From an uncultured Flavonifractor sp. (GTDB lineage Bacteria; Bacillota; Clostridia; Oscillospirales; Oscillospiraceae), in assembly GCA_947384055.1 (NCBI GenBank), contig CANDFO010000019.1:1-37917 (forward strand): a stretch of DNA of 37,917 nucleotides, in the 5' to 3' direction. Under the pieces are notes generated by a model. That model did not search any database. It had not been told where the DNA came from and was given only the letters and a program-made list of their open reading frames with translations. Of the stretch, positions 15,597 to 23,245 are shown in pieces; position 1 is the stretch's first letter; each line of letters starts with the position of its first letter. The translations under genes were made by a program, and so were the position numbers.

Positions 15597-16328
15597 ATGT
15601 CTGCGGAAACAAGGTACCATCTGCCGGAAGGGGCGGCAAACTTTGTGTTTCTGGGCGAGGCGGGGTGCGGAAAAAGTGAGCTGGCCATCAACTTCGCATT
15701 GGCTTTGGCAAAGGAAAAGGCCCGGCCGGTCCACTTTTTTGATTTGGACATGACAAAACCCCTGTTTCGCGCCCGGGAGCGGGCGGATCTGCTGGAGGGG
15801 GCCGGAGTTTCGGTCCACTATGAGGAGCAGTTCATGGACGCCCCCACCCTGACCGGCGGCGTGCGGGAGCGGCTCCAGGATCCGGCGTGCGCCGCTGTTT
15901 TAGACGTGGGCGGGGATTTTATTGGCGCCCGGTCTGTGGGCGGCTATGCCCCTTTGCTGAACCGGGCGGATACGGCGGTCTATTTTGTCATCAACCCTTA
16001 CCGTCCCTGGTCCAATACGCTGGCGCGGATTGACCGGGTGCTGGGGGAGACCCTGGGGGTATCCCACGTCCGGCTGCCCCATCTGCGGCTGGCGGGCAAT
16101 CCAAACCTCGGCTGGGGGACGGCGGCGCAGGACATCATTGACGGCGCTCAAATGCTGGAGCGACTGGTGGGCGCGTATAAGCCCATCGAATTCTTCTGCG
16201 TACCGCCCTCCGCGCCGCCGGAGGTGTGTCAGGCGCTTCCCGGCCCGGCTTTTCCCCTTCAGCTCTATCTCACCTATCCCTGGGACGGTGAATGTATCGG
16301 CCCCCTTCCTGACGGCAGCGGGGTATGA
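15597..16328 (+). CDS. P-loop nucleotide-binding protein of unknown role
   Basis: 243 aa; GGGAGGAT precedes the ATG. It opens with a Walker A GEAGCGKS (residues 20-27) after a beta strand (ANFVFLG), then an acidic HFFDLDMTKPLF like the ParA/MinD 'DxD' strand, and a Walker-B-like AAVLDVGGDFIGAR near residue 100. A later strand, AVYFVINPYRP, resembles the 'NP.R' segments of SIMIBI-class ATPases. No partner-specific domain is visible and no closer family is recognised. It lies in the operon between the lyase and the ferredoxin subunit, 16 nt before the latter, suggesting a role in assembly or activation of the oxidoreductase or a partner enzyme. Confidence 0.7.
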   Translation: MSAETRYHLPEGAANFVFLGEAGCGKSELAINFALALAKEKARPVHFFDLDMTKPLFRARERADLLEGAGVSVHYEEQFMDAPTLTGGVRERLQDPACAAVLDVGGDFIGARSVGGYAPLLNRADTAVYFVINPYRPWSNTLARIDRVLGETLGVSHVRLPHLRLAGNPNLGWGTAAQDIIDGAQMLERLVGAYKPIEFFCVPPSAPPEVCQALPGPAFPLQLYLTYPWDGECIGPLPDGSGV

Positions 16329-16343
16329 AAAGGAGATGCTTCC

Positions 16344-16547
16344 ATGGCAAAAGTAGAGATCATAGCGGAACGCTGCAAAAGCTGCGGCTATTGCATTAAA
16401 TTCTGCCCCAAACAGGTGTTGGCCGTGGGCTCCAAGGTCAACTCCAAAGGCTATGAATATGTGGAACCGGTGCAGCCCGAGGCGTGCATCGGCTGCGCGG
16501 TGTGCGCGCGGATGTGTCCCGACGGGGCAATTGACGTTTACCGGTGA
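16344..16547 (+). CDS. 2-oxoacid:ferredoxin oxidoreductase, 2x[4Fe-4S] ferredoxin (delta) subunit
   Basis: 67 aa with two full cluster motifs: CKSCGYCIKFCP and CIGCAVCARMCP. It carries electrons from the thiamine-diphosphate site of the catalytic subunits to free ferredoxin. It starts the four-gene set with the alpha, beta and gamma subunits, 12 nt before alpha, the order often seen in VorDBAC/KorDABC operons. Confidence 0.9.
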   Translation: MAKVEIIAERCKSCGYCIKFCPKQVLAVGSKVNSKGYEYVEPVQPEACIGCAVCARMCPDGAIDVYR

Positions 16548-16559
16548 GGAGGCGAAAGC

Positions 16560-17636
16560 ATGAAACGAGTCTTTATGAAGGGCACGGAAGCGGTGGCGGA
16601 GGCCGCCGTCCGCGCCGGCTGCCGGTTTTTTGCCGGCTATCCCATTACGCCGCAAAATGAAGTGCCGGAGTACTTCTCCCGCCGCATGCCCGAGGTGGGC
16701 GGCGTGTTTGTGCAGGGGGAGAGCGAGGTGGCCTCTATCAACATGGTCTATGGCGCGGCCTCGATGGGCGTACGCGCGATGACATCCTCCTCCAGTCCTG
16801 GCATCGCCCTGAAAAGCGAGGGGGTCAGCTACTGCGCCGCCGCCCGCATTCCGATGGTCTATGCCAACTTTGCCCGGGGCGGCCCCGGCGTGGGCTCTAT
16901 CCATCCAGCCCAGATGGACTACTTCCAGGCTACAAAGGCCAGCGGAAACGGCGGCTTTCAGATGATGGTATTTGCCCCTGCCAGCGTGCAGGAGGCGGTG
17001 GATATGACCTACCGGGCCTTTGACTACGCCGACCGGGATCGGAATCCGGTGCTGCTGCTGGCTGACGGCGTAATCGCTACGATGATGGAGCCCGTAGAGC
17101 TGCCGGCGATGAAGAGCGACGAGGAGATCGCCGCCCTCAAAGCCGCGAAACGCGGCTGGGCCTGTGTGGGCCACAGCCTGGATGTCCAGCGGGCCTGGAT
17201 TGAGCCGGGCCATTGGCGCACGGAGGATATGCAGCGGGCCAATGAGGAGGCCGCCGCCCTGTATGAGACCTGGAGGGACCAGGCCCAGGCGGAGGAGTAT
17301 CTGCTCTCAGATGCCGAGGTGGTGCTCACCGCCTACGGCATCTCCGGCCGGGTGTGCCGCTCTGCGGTGGATCTGCTCCGGGCCCAGGGGGTGAAAGCCG
17401 GTATGGTCCGGGCTGTTACCGTCCACCCCTTCCCTTACGCCGCCTTTGACCGCATTGATTACGGCAGGTGCAGAGCGGTTCTGGACGTAGAGATGTCCAT
17501 CCCCGCCCAGTATGTTCAGGACGTAGCCGTAGCGGTAAAGGACCGCTGCCTGATTGAGACGTGCCTGTGCTCCGGCGGGAACATGATCAGCCGCGAGGCG
17601 GTGATAGCGGCGGCAAAACGGATCGCGGAGGGCTGA
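16560..17636 (+). CDS. vorB: 2-oxoacid:ferredoxin oxidoreductase, alpha subunit (VorB/KorA type)
   Basis: 358 aa; GAGGAGGC precedes the ATG. The N-terminal pyrimidine-binding domain shows FAGYPITPQNEVPEYFSRRM, VQGESEVASINMVYGAASMG and TSSSSPGIALKSEGVSY; the middle has ARGGPGVGSIHPAQMDYFQA. The family makes acyl-CoA, CO2 and reduced ferredoxin from a 2-oxoacid, CoA and oxidised ferredoxin. The sequence looks closer to the branched-chain/2-oxoglutarate (Vor/Kor) group than to pyruvate enzymes, but that does not fix the substrate. With only 3 nt to the beta gene, the subunits are coupled. Confidence 0.88.
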   Translation: MKRVFMKGTEAVAEAAVRAGCRFFAGYPITPQNEVPEYFSRRMPEVGGVFVQGESEVASINMVYGAASMGVRAMTSSSSPGIALKSEGVSYCAAARIPMVYANFARGGPGVGSIHPAQMDYFQATKASGNGGFQMMVFAPASVQEAVDMTYRAFDYADRDRNPVLLLADGVIATMMEPVELPAMKSDEEIAALKAAKRGWACVGHSLDVQRAWIEPGHWRTEDMQRANEEAAALYETWRDQAQAEEYLLSDAEVVLTAYGISGRVCRSAVDLLRAQGVKAGMVRAVTVHPFPYAAFDRIDYGRCRAVLDVEMSIPAQYVQDVAVAVKDRCLIETCLCSGGNMISREAVIAAAKRIAEG

Positions 17637-17639
17637 GAT

Positions 17640-18377
17640 ATGGAAAAAATCTATACAAGAACAAAGACGATTCAAGCGGACAAGGTCTCCGGCTTTTGTC
17701 CGGGCTGTATGCACTCCACTGTGATTAAGCTAATTGGGGAGGTGCTGGAGGAGCTGGATGTGGTGAGCCGGGCTGCCTGCGTGCTGGGCATCGGCTGCTG
17801 CGGCCTGCACATGGATTATATGGCGTATGACAATACTACGGCCCCTCACGGCCGCGCCTGCGCCGTGGCCACCGGCATGAAGCGCGTCAGCCCGGAGTCC
17901 CTGGTGTTTACCTATCAGGGAGACGGCGATTTTGCCTCTATCGGCCTGGGGGAATCGGTTTCAGCGGCCAACCGCGGAGAAAACATCACGGTTATCTTTA
18001 TCAATAACGGCATTTACGGTATGACCGGCGGCCAGATGGCGCCCACCACCTTGGTGGGCATGAAGGCCTCTACCGCGCCAAAGGGCCGAGACCCCAAAGA
18101 GCACGGGTATCCCCTGCACATGTGCGAGCTCCTGGATCAACTCACCGCACCGGTTTATCTGGTGCGCACCAGTTGCAATACGCCGGCCAATGTGAATAAG
18201 ACCAAGGCCGCCATCAAGAAGGCCTTCCAGAATCAATTGGAGGGCAAGGGATTTTCGATGGTGGAGATAATCACCAGCTGTCCCACCAACTGGGGGATGG
18301 ACGCGCTGGCCGGTCTGGACTACATAGAAGAAAAGATGCTGCCCGAGTTCCCGCTGGGCGTGATTCGGGACCGCTGA
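17640..18377 (+). CDS. 2-oxoacid:ferredoxin oxidoreductase, beta (TPP-binding) subunit
   Basis: 245 aa. FCPGCMHSTVIKL, GIGCCGLHMDYMA, APHGRACAVATGMK, and the TPP/Mg motif TYQGDGDFASIGLGE ... NITVIFINNGIYGMTGGQMA (GDG-x-about 25-NN) identify the thiamine-diphosphate domain. TTLVGMKASTAPKGRDPKEH and VRTSCNTPANVNKTKAAIKK complete the family pattern. It forms the active site with the alpha subunit. Confidence 0.92.
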   Translation: MEKIYTRTKTIQADKVSGFCPGCMHSTVIKLIGEVLEELDVVSRAACVLGIGCCGLHMDYMAYDNTTAPHGRACAVATGMKRVSPESLVFTYQGDGDFASIGLGESVSAANRGENITVIFINNGIYGMTGGQMAPTTLVGMKASTAPKGRDPKEHGYPLHMCELLDQLTAPVYLVRTSCNTPANVNKTKAAIKKAFQNQLEGKGFSMVEIITSCPTNWGMDALAGLDYIEEKMLPEFPLGVIRDR

Positions 18378-18390
18378 GAGGAGGAGGCAA

Positions 18391-18936
18391 ATGGAAACCA
18401 ATCTGTGTGTGGCCGGATTCGGCGGACAGGGAGTCATGACATTGGGCAAGTTTTTGGCCGGTGCTGCCTGTAGCGCCACGGATAAAAACGTTACGTTTTT
18501 CCCCTCCTACGGTGCGGAGCAGAGAGGGGGTACCGCCAACTGCTATGTAGTGATTTCCGACGCGTATATCGGCGCGCCTCTGGGGGATACAATGGACGAT
18601 TTGATTGTGATGAACGGCCCCTCCCTGGCCAAATTTCTGCCCAAGCTAAAAGCCGGAGGCACCCTCTTTCTCAACACCTCCATCGTCTCCGAGGAGATAG
18701 GCCGGACGGATGTCAAGGTGGTAAAGGCCCCGGTTACGGAGCTGGCCTTGGAGCTGGGGAGCGCCAAGGTGCTCAACATCATGATGCTCGGGGTATACTT
18801 GGGCTGTACCGTGGTAATTGATCCGGCTGTTGTATGGGACGAAATTGAGCACAAGCTGTCCTCTAAGCCCAAGCTTCTCCCGCTGAATAGGCAGGCCTTT
18901 GAGCGGGGGCTGGAGATCGGCAGAGCGCAGCGATAA
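18391..18936 (+). CDS. 2-oxoacid:ferredoxin oxidoreductase, gamma subunit
   Basis: 181 aa; GAGGAGG precedes the ATG. It has CVAGFGGQGVMTLGKFLAGA near the N-terminus, then FFPSYGAEQRGGTANCYVVI and LIVMNGPSLAKFLPKLKAGG, all typical of the gamma subunit, which may help bind CoA. It is the last gene of the sigma-54 operon and is followed by a strong terminator shared with the LacI gene. Confidence 0.9.
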   Translation: METNLCVAGFGGQGVMTLGKFLAGAACSATDKNVTFFPSYGAEQRGGTANCYVVISDAYIGAPLGDTMDDLIVMNGPSLAKFLPKLKAGGTLFLNTSIVSEEIGRTDVKVVKAPVTELALELGSAKVLNIMMLGVYLGCTVVIDPAVVWDEIEHKLSSKPKLLPLNRQAFERGLEIGRAQR

Positions 18937-18984
18937 GTTCCCCGGAATTTCTCTGCCCTTTTGCGCCGGACAACACCTGACAAC

Positions 18985-19030
18985 GGCATAAAAACAGCTC
19001 CCGGCCACGGCCGGGAGCTGTTTTTATGCC
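18985..19030. terminator. Bidirectional terminator
   Basis: A perfect 22-bp stem with a 2-nt loop, with A runs on the left and T runs on the right arm (GGCATAAAAACAGCTCCCGG at the left). It sits between the converging oxidoreductase operon and lacI-type gene and can work in both directions. Confidence 0.9.
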
Positions 19031-19032
19031 AA

Positions 19033-20055
19033 TCAAGAGGGGGCGGGCAGGGTAAAGCTCTCCCGCAGCTGCACCAGGGGCTCCAGCTCCACATGGATGG
19101 GATCGGCAGGCGGATGCTCCAAGAGCTCCAGCAGCACAGCCATAGCCTGCTTGTCCACGTTGGGCGGAACCGAAACGCAGCTAATGGAGGGCGTCAGATA
19201 CTGCATGGTCTCCGGCTCCTGCATCCCCAGGCTCAGCAGCTCTACATCCCCCGGAACGGCGACGCCGCAGCGCAGAAGGGTGTACAGTCCGCCCTGGGCC
19301 ATACAGTCCTTTTCGTAATAGAGCGCCTTTGGGCGTTTGGTCAACGCACAGTATTCCAGCGTGGCCTGGGCGCCGCCGGTGATGGTGGCCGGCCCGCTGA
19401 AGCTCCACTGCGGAAGGACGGAAATGCCCAGTTGTGCACAGGCATAGAGAAATGCCTTGGTGCGTTTGGCCGTACCCCGGTGGAGCTCCGCCGATTTCAC
19501 GATGGCACACTCCTCATATCCCTTTTTGTGCAGCAAGCTGGCCACCTGAAGCCCCATCTGTTCATGGCTGATCCCAACGGTGGAATACCTCTGGCTGTCC
19601 GTGTTCATCAGGACCACGGGCGTGACGAGGGAAGCGGCCTCCAGCTGGAGGCTGTCGGCATCGCTGGCTCCGGCGATGATGGCCCCGCTATAGCGCCCCG
19701 TGATCAGGGGTGCCAGCCGATCCTCCAGGTGGCCGTTGAAGTAGGTCTGTACCACGATTTCATAGTCCAGATCCTGCTCTAATAGAACGCCATAGAGATT
19801 GCTCAGGCGGCGGCCTAAGATATTGACCCGGAAATCCAGCGGCCAGTAGAAGGCCAAAACAGGGCTGCGGGCACTTTTCGCGCGCAGCAGGCGGGCGTTC
19901 TGATTCGGCTGATAATGTACTTGCTCAATCGCCTCATAGACCCGCTGTATGGTGGCGGGAGAGATCCGTTTCAGCTCGCCGCGCCCGCTGGCCACGATGG
20001 AAGCTGTAGTAAGAGAAACCTGCGCAAGATTTGCCACATCTTTTAATGTCGCCAT
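19033..20055 (-). CDS. LacI-family transcriptional regulator
   Basis: 340 aa. The HTH reads MATLKDVANLAQVSLTTASI, with ISPATIQRVYEAIEQVHYQP as helix 3 and hinge; in standard LacI the segment after TTAS is 'RVLNG', here IVASGRGELK. The rest is a periplasmic-binding-protein-like effector domain (GAIIAGASDADS, LKKG-type helices, PKALYYEKDCMAQGGLYTLL). It is transcribed divergently from the isomerase/dehydrogenase operon that starts 241 nt away and is its obvious controller, likely repressing until a sugar acid or hydroxy-acid intermediate binds. No operator palindrome was found with certainty. Confidence 0.9.
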   Translation of the reverse strand: MATLKDVANLAQVSLTTASIVASGRGELKRISPATIQRVYEAIEQVHYQPNQNARLLRAKSARSPVLAFYWPLDFRVNILGRRLSNLYGVLLEQDLDYEIVVQTYFNGHLEDRLAPLITGRYSGAIIAGASDADSLQLEAASLVTPVVLMNTDSQRYSTVGISHEQMGLQVASLLHKKGYEECAIVKSAELHRGTAKRTKAFLYACAQLGISVLPQWSFSGPATITGGAQATLEYCALTKRPKALYYEKDCMAQGGLYTLLRCGVAVPGDVELLSLGMQEPETMQYLTPSISCVSVPPNVDKQAMAVLLELLEHPPADPIHVELEPLVQLRESFTLPAPS

Positions 20056-20094
20056 AGCGTCCTCCGCCGTCGATGGAATGGGTAGTATAGTCCT

Positions 20095-20122
20095 ATTATA
20101 GTGCTTACAGAGGAAATGTCAA
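20095..20122 (-). promoter_or_regulatory. Sigma-A promoter of the LacI gene
   Basis: Minus strand TTGACA, 16 nt, TATAAT, both perfect hexamers, 40 nt before the start codon. Confidence 0.75.
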
Positions 20123-20216
20123 TTAAAAATGATGAATTTTAGTAAAATTTTATCAGCCTAATCCTACAAAATACAGAGAATATATTGGGTATTTATCTGA
20201 AAATAGCGCGATAAAC

Positions 20217-20244
20217 TTGACATTTTCATTATATTTTATATAAT
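20217..20244 (+). promoter_or_regulatory. Sigma-A promoter of the isomerase/dehydrogenase operon
   Basis: TTGACA (20217), 16 nt of AT-rich spacer, TATAAT (20239), followed by about 46 nt of leader. The -35 element of the divergent lacI promoter lies 95 nt away, so one DNA-bound repressor could control both. The rest of 20056-20296 is AT-rich without a gene. Confidence 0.75.
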
Positions 20245-20296
20245 TTTTGTTGTATTTTAGATTTAACGTTGCATCAAATGAGAGGAGGCTGCAACA

Positions 20297-21424
20297 ATGT
20301 CCACAGGCGACAACTGGATAGGCCGCGACATGGCTGGACAGGCGATCACCCTGCGCCCGGACTATGTGGTGATTACGGACGGACCCTCCCATCAGTGCCT
20401 CGAACACGTGACCGCCGTCGCACAGCCGGAACGGGTAAAGGTTATCTTTGACCATGATGTCCCTACCGGCAGTCCGGAGGGGGCGGCCCGGCTGGGCAGA
20501 ATCAACCGGTTTGCCCGGCAGTTTGGGTGCGCCTTTATCCAAAGCGCAGGGGTGGGCTACCAGTGGATGCTGGATCAGGTAGTCCGGCCGGGACAGATTG
20601 TTCTGGGCGGCGGAGCACATAACAGTATCTACGGCGCGGCAGGTGCGCTGGGGCTGAATGTACCTGTGAAAGCCCTGGCCCGGGTATTGGAGGAGGGGAC
20701 CTATACCGTTACAGTTCCGGAGACCTTTACCGTCGCGTTGACAGGGCGGCTGACACAGGGATGCTCCGCTATGGATGCGGCGCTGACCCTGCTGTCTCAG
20801 GCCGGAGCGTCCTTGAAGGGAAAGACGGTGGTATTTATTTGCCCCAGCGGAGGACTGAGCCGGCAGGACAAAGCGATTCTATGCGGGATGGCCTGCGGTA
20901 CCGGCGCAGTTACAGCTTTGTTTGCCGAACGCGGGGAGGCGGATCTGACGCTGGATCTTACCGGGGTGACTTCAATGGTGCGGCTGCCCTGTGCCGGGCG
21001 GGAGGTTCAGTCCTCCGCCCCGATTGAGCCTGTGGGGGCGCTGTCCGGCACGGCGTTCCAGGCGGGGCAGATCGGCGGCTTTACCGGCGGAACCATTGAC
21101 GGCCTGCGGAAGGCGGCTGAGCTGATGGCGGGAAAATCCTTGGCCCGGGGCTTTCGTCTGTCCATTGTCCCCGCTACTGCCGGGGACTACCTGCTGGCGC
21201 TCAAAGAGGGACTTATCGAGCGCTTCCTGTCATTCAACGCCCAGGTCCATGCGGTGGGGGACCGCAGCGCCGTACAGCAGGGCCCCGGCGTCATTGATAC
21301 GGGCGAGCGCCTGATTACCACGGGCTTATATACCTACGACGGCTGCATGGGTGCGCCTGGCAGCCAGGTCTATACCGCTTCTATTGAATCCGTTTTGCGG
21401 GCGGCCACATCAAAAACACTGTAG
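20297..21424 (+). CDS. Aconitase/LeuC-superfamily protein lacking Fe-S ligands
   Basis: 375 aa; AGAGGAGG precedes the ATG. It aligns along its length with the LeuC half of the next gene: VIFDHDVPTGSPEGAARLGR ~ IYDHCMPTAVARND..., GVGYQWMLDQVVRPGQIV ~ GICHSIMHEKRYARPGQIV, GGAHNSIYGAAGALGL ~ TDSHTTTYGGAGCFCSGI. The cluster ligands are gone: GSCTNG reads GGFTGG (residues about 260-265) and the CxxC loop (CHPCCGLCCG) reads HAVGDRSAVQ (about 318-327). The His of the GICH segment is also missing. So it cannot hold a standard [4Fe-4S] site. It may be a cluster-free enzyme, a regulatory subunit or a scaffold; length (375) is below LeuC (~420). First gene of the operon, 13 nt from the next. Confidence 0.75.
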   Translation: MSTGDNWIGRDMAGQAITLRPDYVVITDGPSHQCLEHVTAVAQPERVKVIFDHDVPTGSPEGAARLGRINRFARQFGCAFIQSAGVGYQWMLDQVVRPGQIVLGGGAHNSIYGAAGALGLNVPVKALARVLEEGTYTVTVPETFTVALTGRLTQGCSAMDAALTLLSQAGASLKGKTVVFICPSGGLSRQDKAILCGMACGTGAVTALFAERGEADLTLDLTGVTSMVRLPCAGREVQSSAPIEPVGALSGTAFQAGQIGGFTGGTIDGLRKAAELMAGKSLARGFRLSIVPATAGDYLLALKEGLIERFLSFNAQVHAVGDRSAVQQGPGVIDTGERLITTGLYTYDGCMGAPGSQVYTASIESVLRAATSKTL

Positions 21425-21437
21425 GGGGATGTAAGAG

Positions 21438-23234
21438 ATGGAAACCATATTCTGCGGCCGCGCCTGGAAATTTGGAGATGATATTGACACGGATACCATC
21501 ATCCCCGGCAAACGTGGAACCATTCCCGACATTGCCGAGATGAAGCAGTACGCCTTTGAGCTGCTGAGGCCGGAATTCGGCGCACAGGTTCAAGAGGGGG
21601 ATATCCTGGTCGCCGGCAGCAACTTTGGCTGCGGCTCCTCTCGGGAGCAGGCGGCCTCCGTTTTGGCCGAAAATGGCGTGCGGTGCATCATCGCCAAAAG
21701 TTTTGCCCGTATTTTTTTCCGCAACGCCTTCAACTCCGGGATTCTTCCCATCACCTGCGACGGCATTCAGGCGATCTGTCAGGAAGGGGATACGGTCACG
21801 GTAGAAGTGGGCAAGCGCGTCAGTGTAAACGGGCATACCTTCCCGATTGCCGCCTGCCCGGAGCACCTGTCCCGGATTTTGGAGAGCGGCGGCCTGATTC
21901 AGGATACAAAGCGCCGCATCGAGGCAGGCGAAAGCCCGGCAGTCCCCACGCCGCCGCCCTACGCCGGGCGGGGAAACGGCAATTACACGATGGCGGAAAA
22001 GCTGCTGATGGCCAATACCGGAGCAACAGAATGCGCGCCTGGAGATATCCTCGTCACACATCCGGAGTTCTTCATGATCCACGATATCTACACCCCCTAT
22101 GTACTGGATACCCTCCACAAAATGGGGGCACAGAAGATCGCCGATCCGGACCGAACGGCAATTATTTATGACCACTGTATGCCCACCGCCGTAGCCCGGA
22201 ACGACACCAGCCATTACAATGCCGGACTGGCTTTGGGGGATGAGTTCGGCATCAGGAAGCACCATATCGGCCAGGGCATCTGTCACTCAATTATGCACGA
22301 GAAGCGGTATGCCAGGCCGGGACAGATCGTGACGGCAACCGACTCCCACACCACGACCTATGGCGGGGCGGGCTGCTTCTGTTCCGGGATTGGTACCGCC
22401 GAGCTGTGCGCGGCGCTGATTACCGGTGAGCTGTGGTTCAAGGTCCCCGAGGCAATTAAAATCGTGCTCACGGGCCATCTGCGCCAGGGGGTCACATCTA
22501 AGGATGTGATTCTAAAAATACTGGGCGATATCAAAGCGGACGGCGGGCAGTACAAGAGCCTGGAGTTTGTGGGGCCTGCCGCCCACGAGCTGTCCATGAT
22601 GGCCCGGTTCACCGTGGCCAATATGTCGCTGGAGGCGGGGGCCAAGTGCGCCCTGTTTGAGTGCGATGAAAAAACCGCCGCCTATTATGACATGCCGCTG
22701 GATGAAATCAGCTGGGTGAAAGCCGGGGACGACAGCCGCTATGAGCAGGTGCTGCATTACGATTTAAGCGATCTGGAGCCCCAGGTGGCCTGTCCCCGGG
22801 GGGTGGACGACGTACACTCGGTTTCCGAAGTGGCGGGTACAAAAATTGACGAGGTATATCTGGGCTCCTGCACCAACGGCAGCCTGGAGGATTTGGCCAT
22901 CGCCGCCGGCCTTCTGGCGGGAAAGCACACGGCCCCCGATCTCCGCCTTATTGTGGTCCCCGCCACCAATCAGGTCTATCAGGATGCCATCCGCCTGGGG
23001 TATATCGAAACATTTGTCAGGGCGGGGGCCGTAATCTGCCACCCCTGCTGCGGCCTGTGCTGCGGGATGCCCTATGGTCTTATGACGGACGACGAGCGGA
23101 TTCTGTCCACAGCAAACCGGAATTTTGTTGGCCGGCAGGGCACCAAAAAAACGCTGTCCTACCTGTGCTCGCCCGCCGTCGCGGCCGTGACAGCGGTTAC
23201 CGGGGTCCTTACCGATCCTTGCCAGTACCATTGA
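21438..23234 (+). CDS. Fused 3-isopropylmalate dehydratase-like LeuD-LeuC protein
   Basis: 598 aa. Residues 1-~170 are a small (swivel) LeuD-type domain: WKFGDDIDTDTIIPGKRG, GSNFGCGSSREQAASVLAEN, AKSFARIFFRNAFNSGILPI. After a Pro/Gly-rich linker (PTPPPYAGRG) comes a complete LeuC-type domain with the [4Fe-4S] ligands in GSCTNG (C478) and CHPCCGLCCG (C538 and C541 the likely pair), and TATDSHTTTYGGAGCF. LeuC and LeuD are normally separate proteins, and when fused, as in aconitases, the swivel domain is C-terminal; here it is at the N-terminus. The reaction should be dehydration/rehydration isomerisation of a hydroxy-diacid or triacid. Cotranscribed with the previous and next genes (13 and 11 nt gaps). 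Confidence 0.85.
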   Translation: METIFCGRAWKFGDDIDTDTIIPGKRGTIPDIAEMKQYAFELLRPEFGAQVQEGDILVAGSNFGCGSSREQAASVLAENGVRCIIAKSFARIFFRNAFNSGILPITCDGIQAICQEGDTVTVEVGKRVSVNGHTFPIAACPEHLSRILESGGLIQDTKRRIEAGESPAVPTPPPYAGRGNGNYTMAEKLLMANTGATECAPGDILVTHPEFFMIHDIYTPYVLDTLHKMGAQKIADPDRTAIIYDHCMPTAVARNDTSHYNAGLALGDEFGIRKHHIGQGICHSIMHEKRYARPGQIVTATDSHTTTYGGAGCFCSGIGTAELCAALITGELWFKVPEAIKIVLTGHLRQGVTSKDVILKILGDIKADGGQYKSLEFVGPAAHELSMMARFTVANMSLEAGAKCALFECDEKTAAYYDMPLDEISWVKAGDDSRYEQVLHYDLSDLEPQVACPRGVDDVHSVSEVAGTKIDEVYLGSCTNGSLEDLAIAAGLLAGKHTAPDLRLIVVPATNQVYQDAIRLGYIETFVRAGAVICHPCCGLCCGMPYGLMTDDERILSTANRNFVGRQGTKKTLSYLCSPAVAAVTAVTGVLTDPCQYH

Positions 23235-23245
23235 GGAGGCTGTTT

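Noticed and set aside
15900..17213. A 437-codon minus-strand frame across the P-loop and oxidoreductase genes
   Set aside because: Antisense shadow of three genes with clear family motifs; His/Gly-rich composition typical of such shadows.
20245..20296. LacI operator in the operon leader
   Set aside because: An AACGTT core is present but its flanks are not symmetric, so no operator is claimed.
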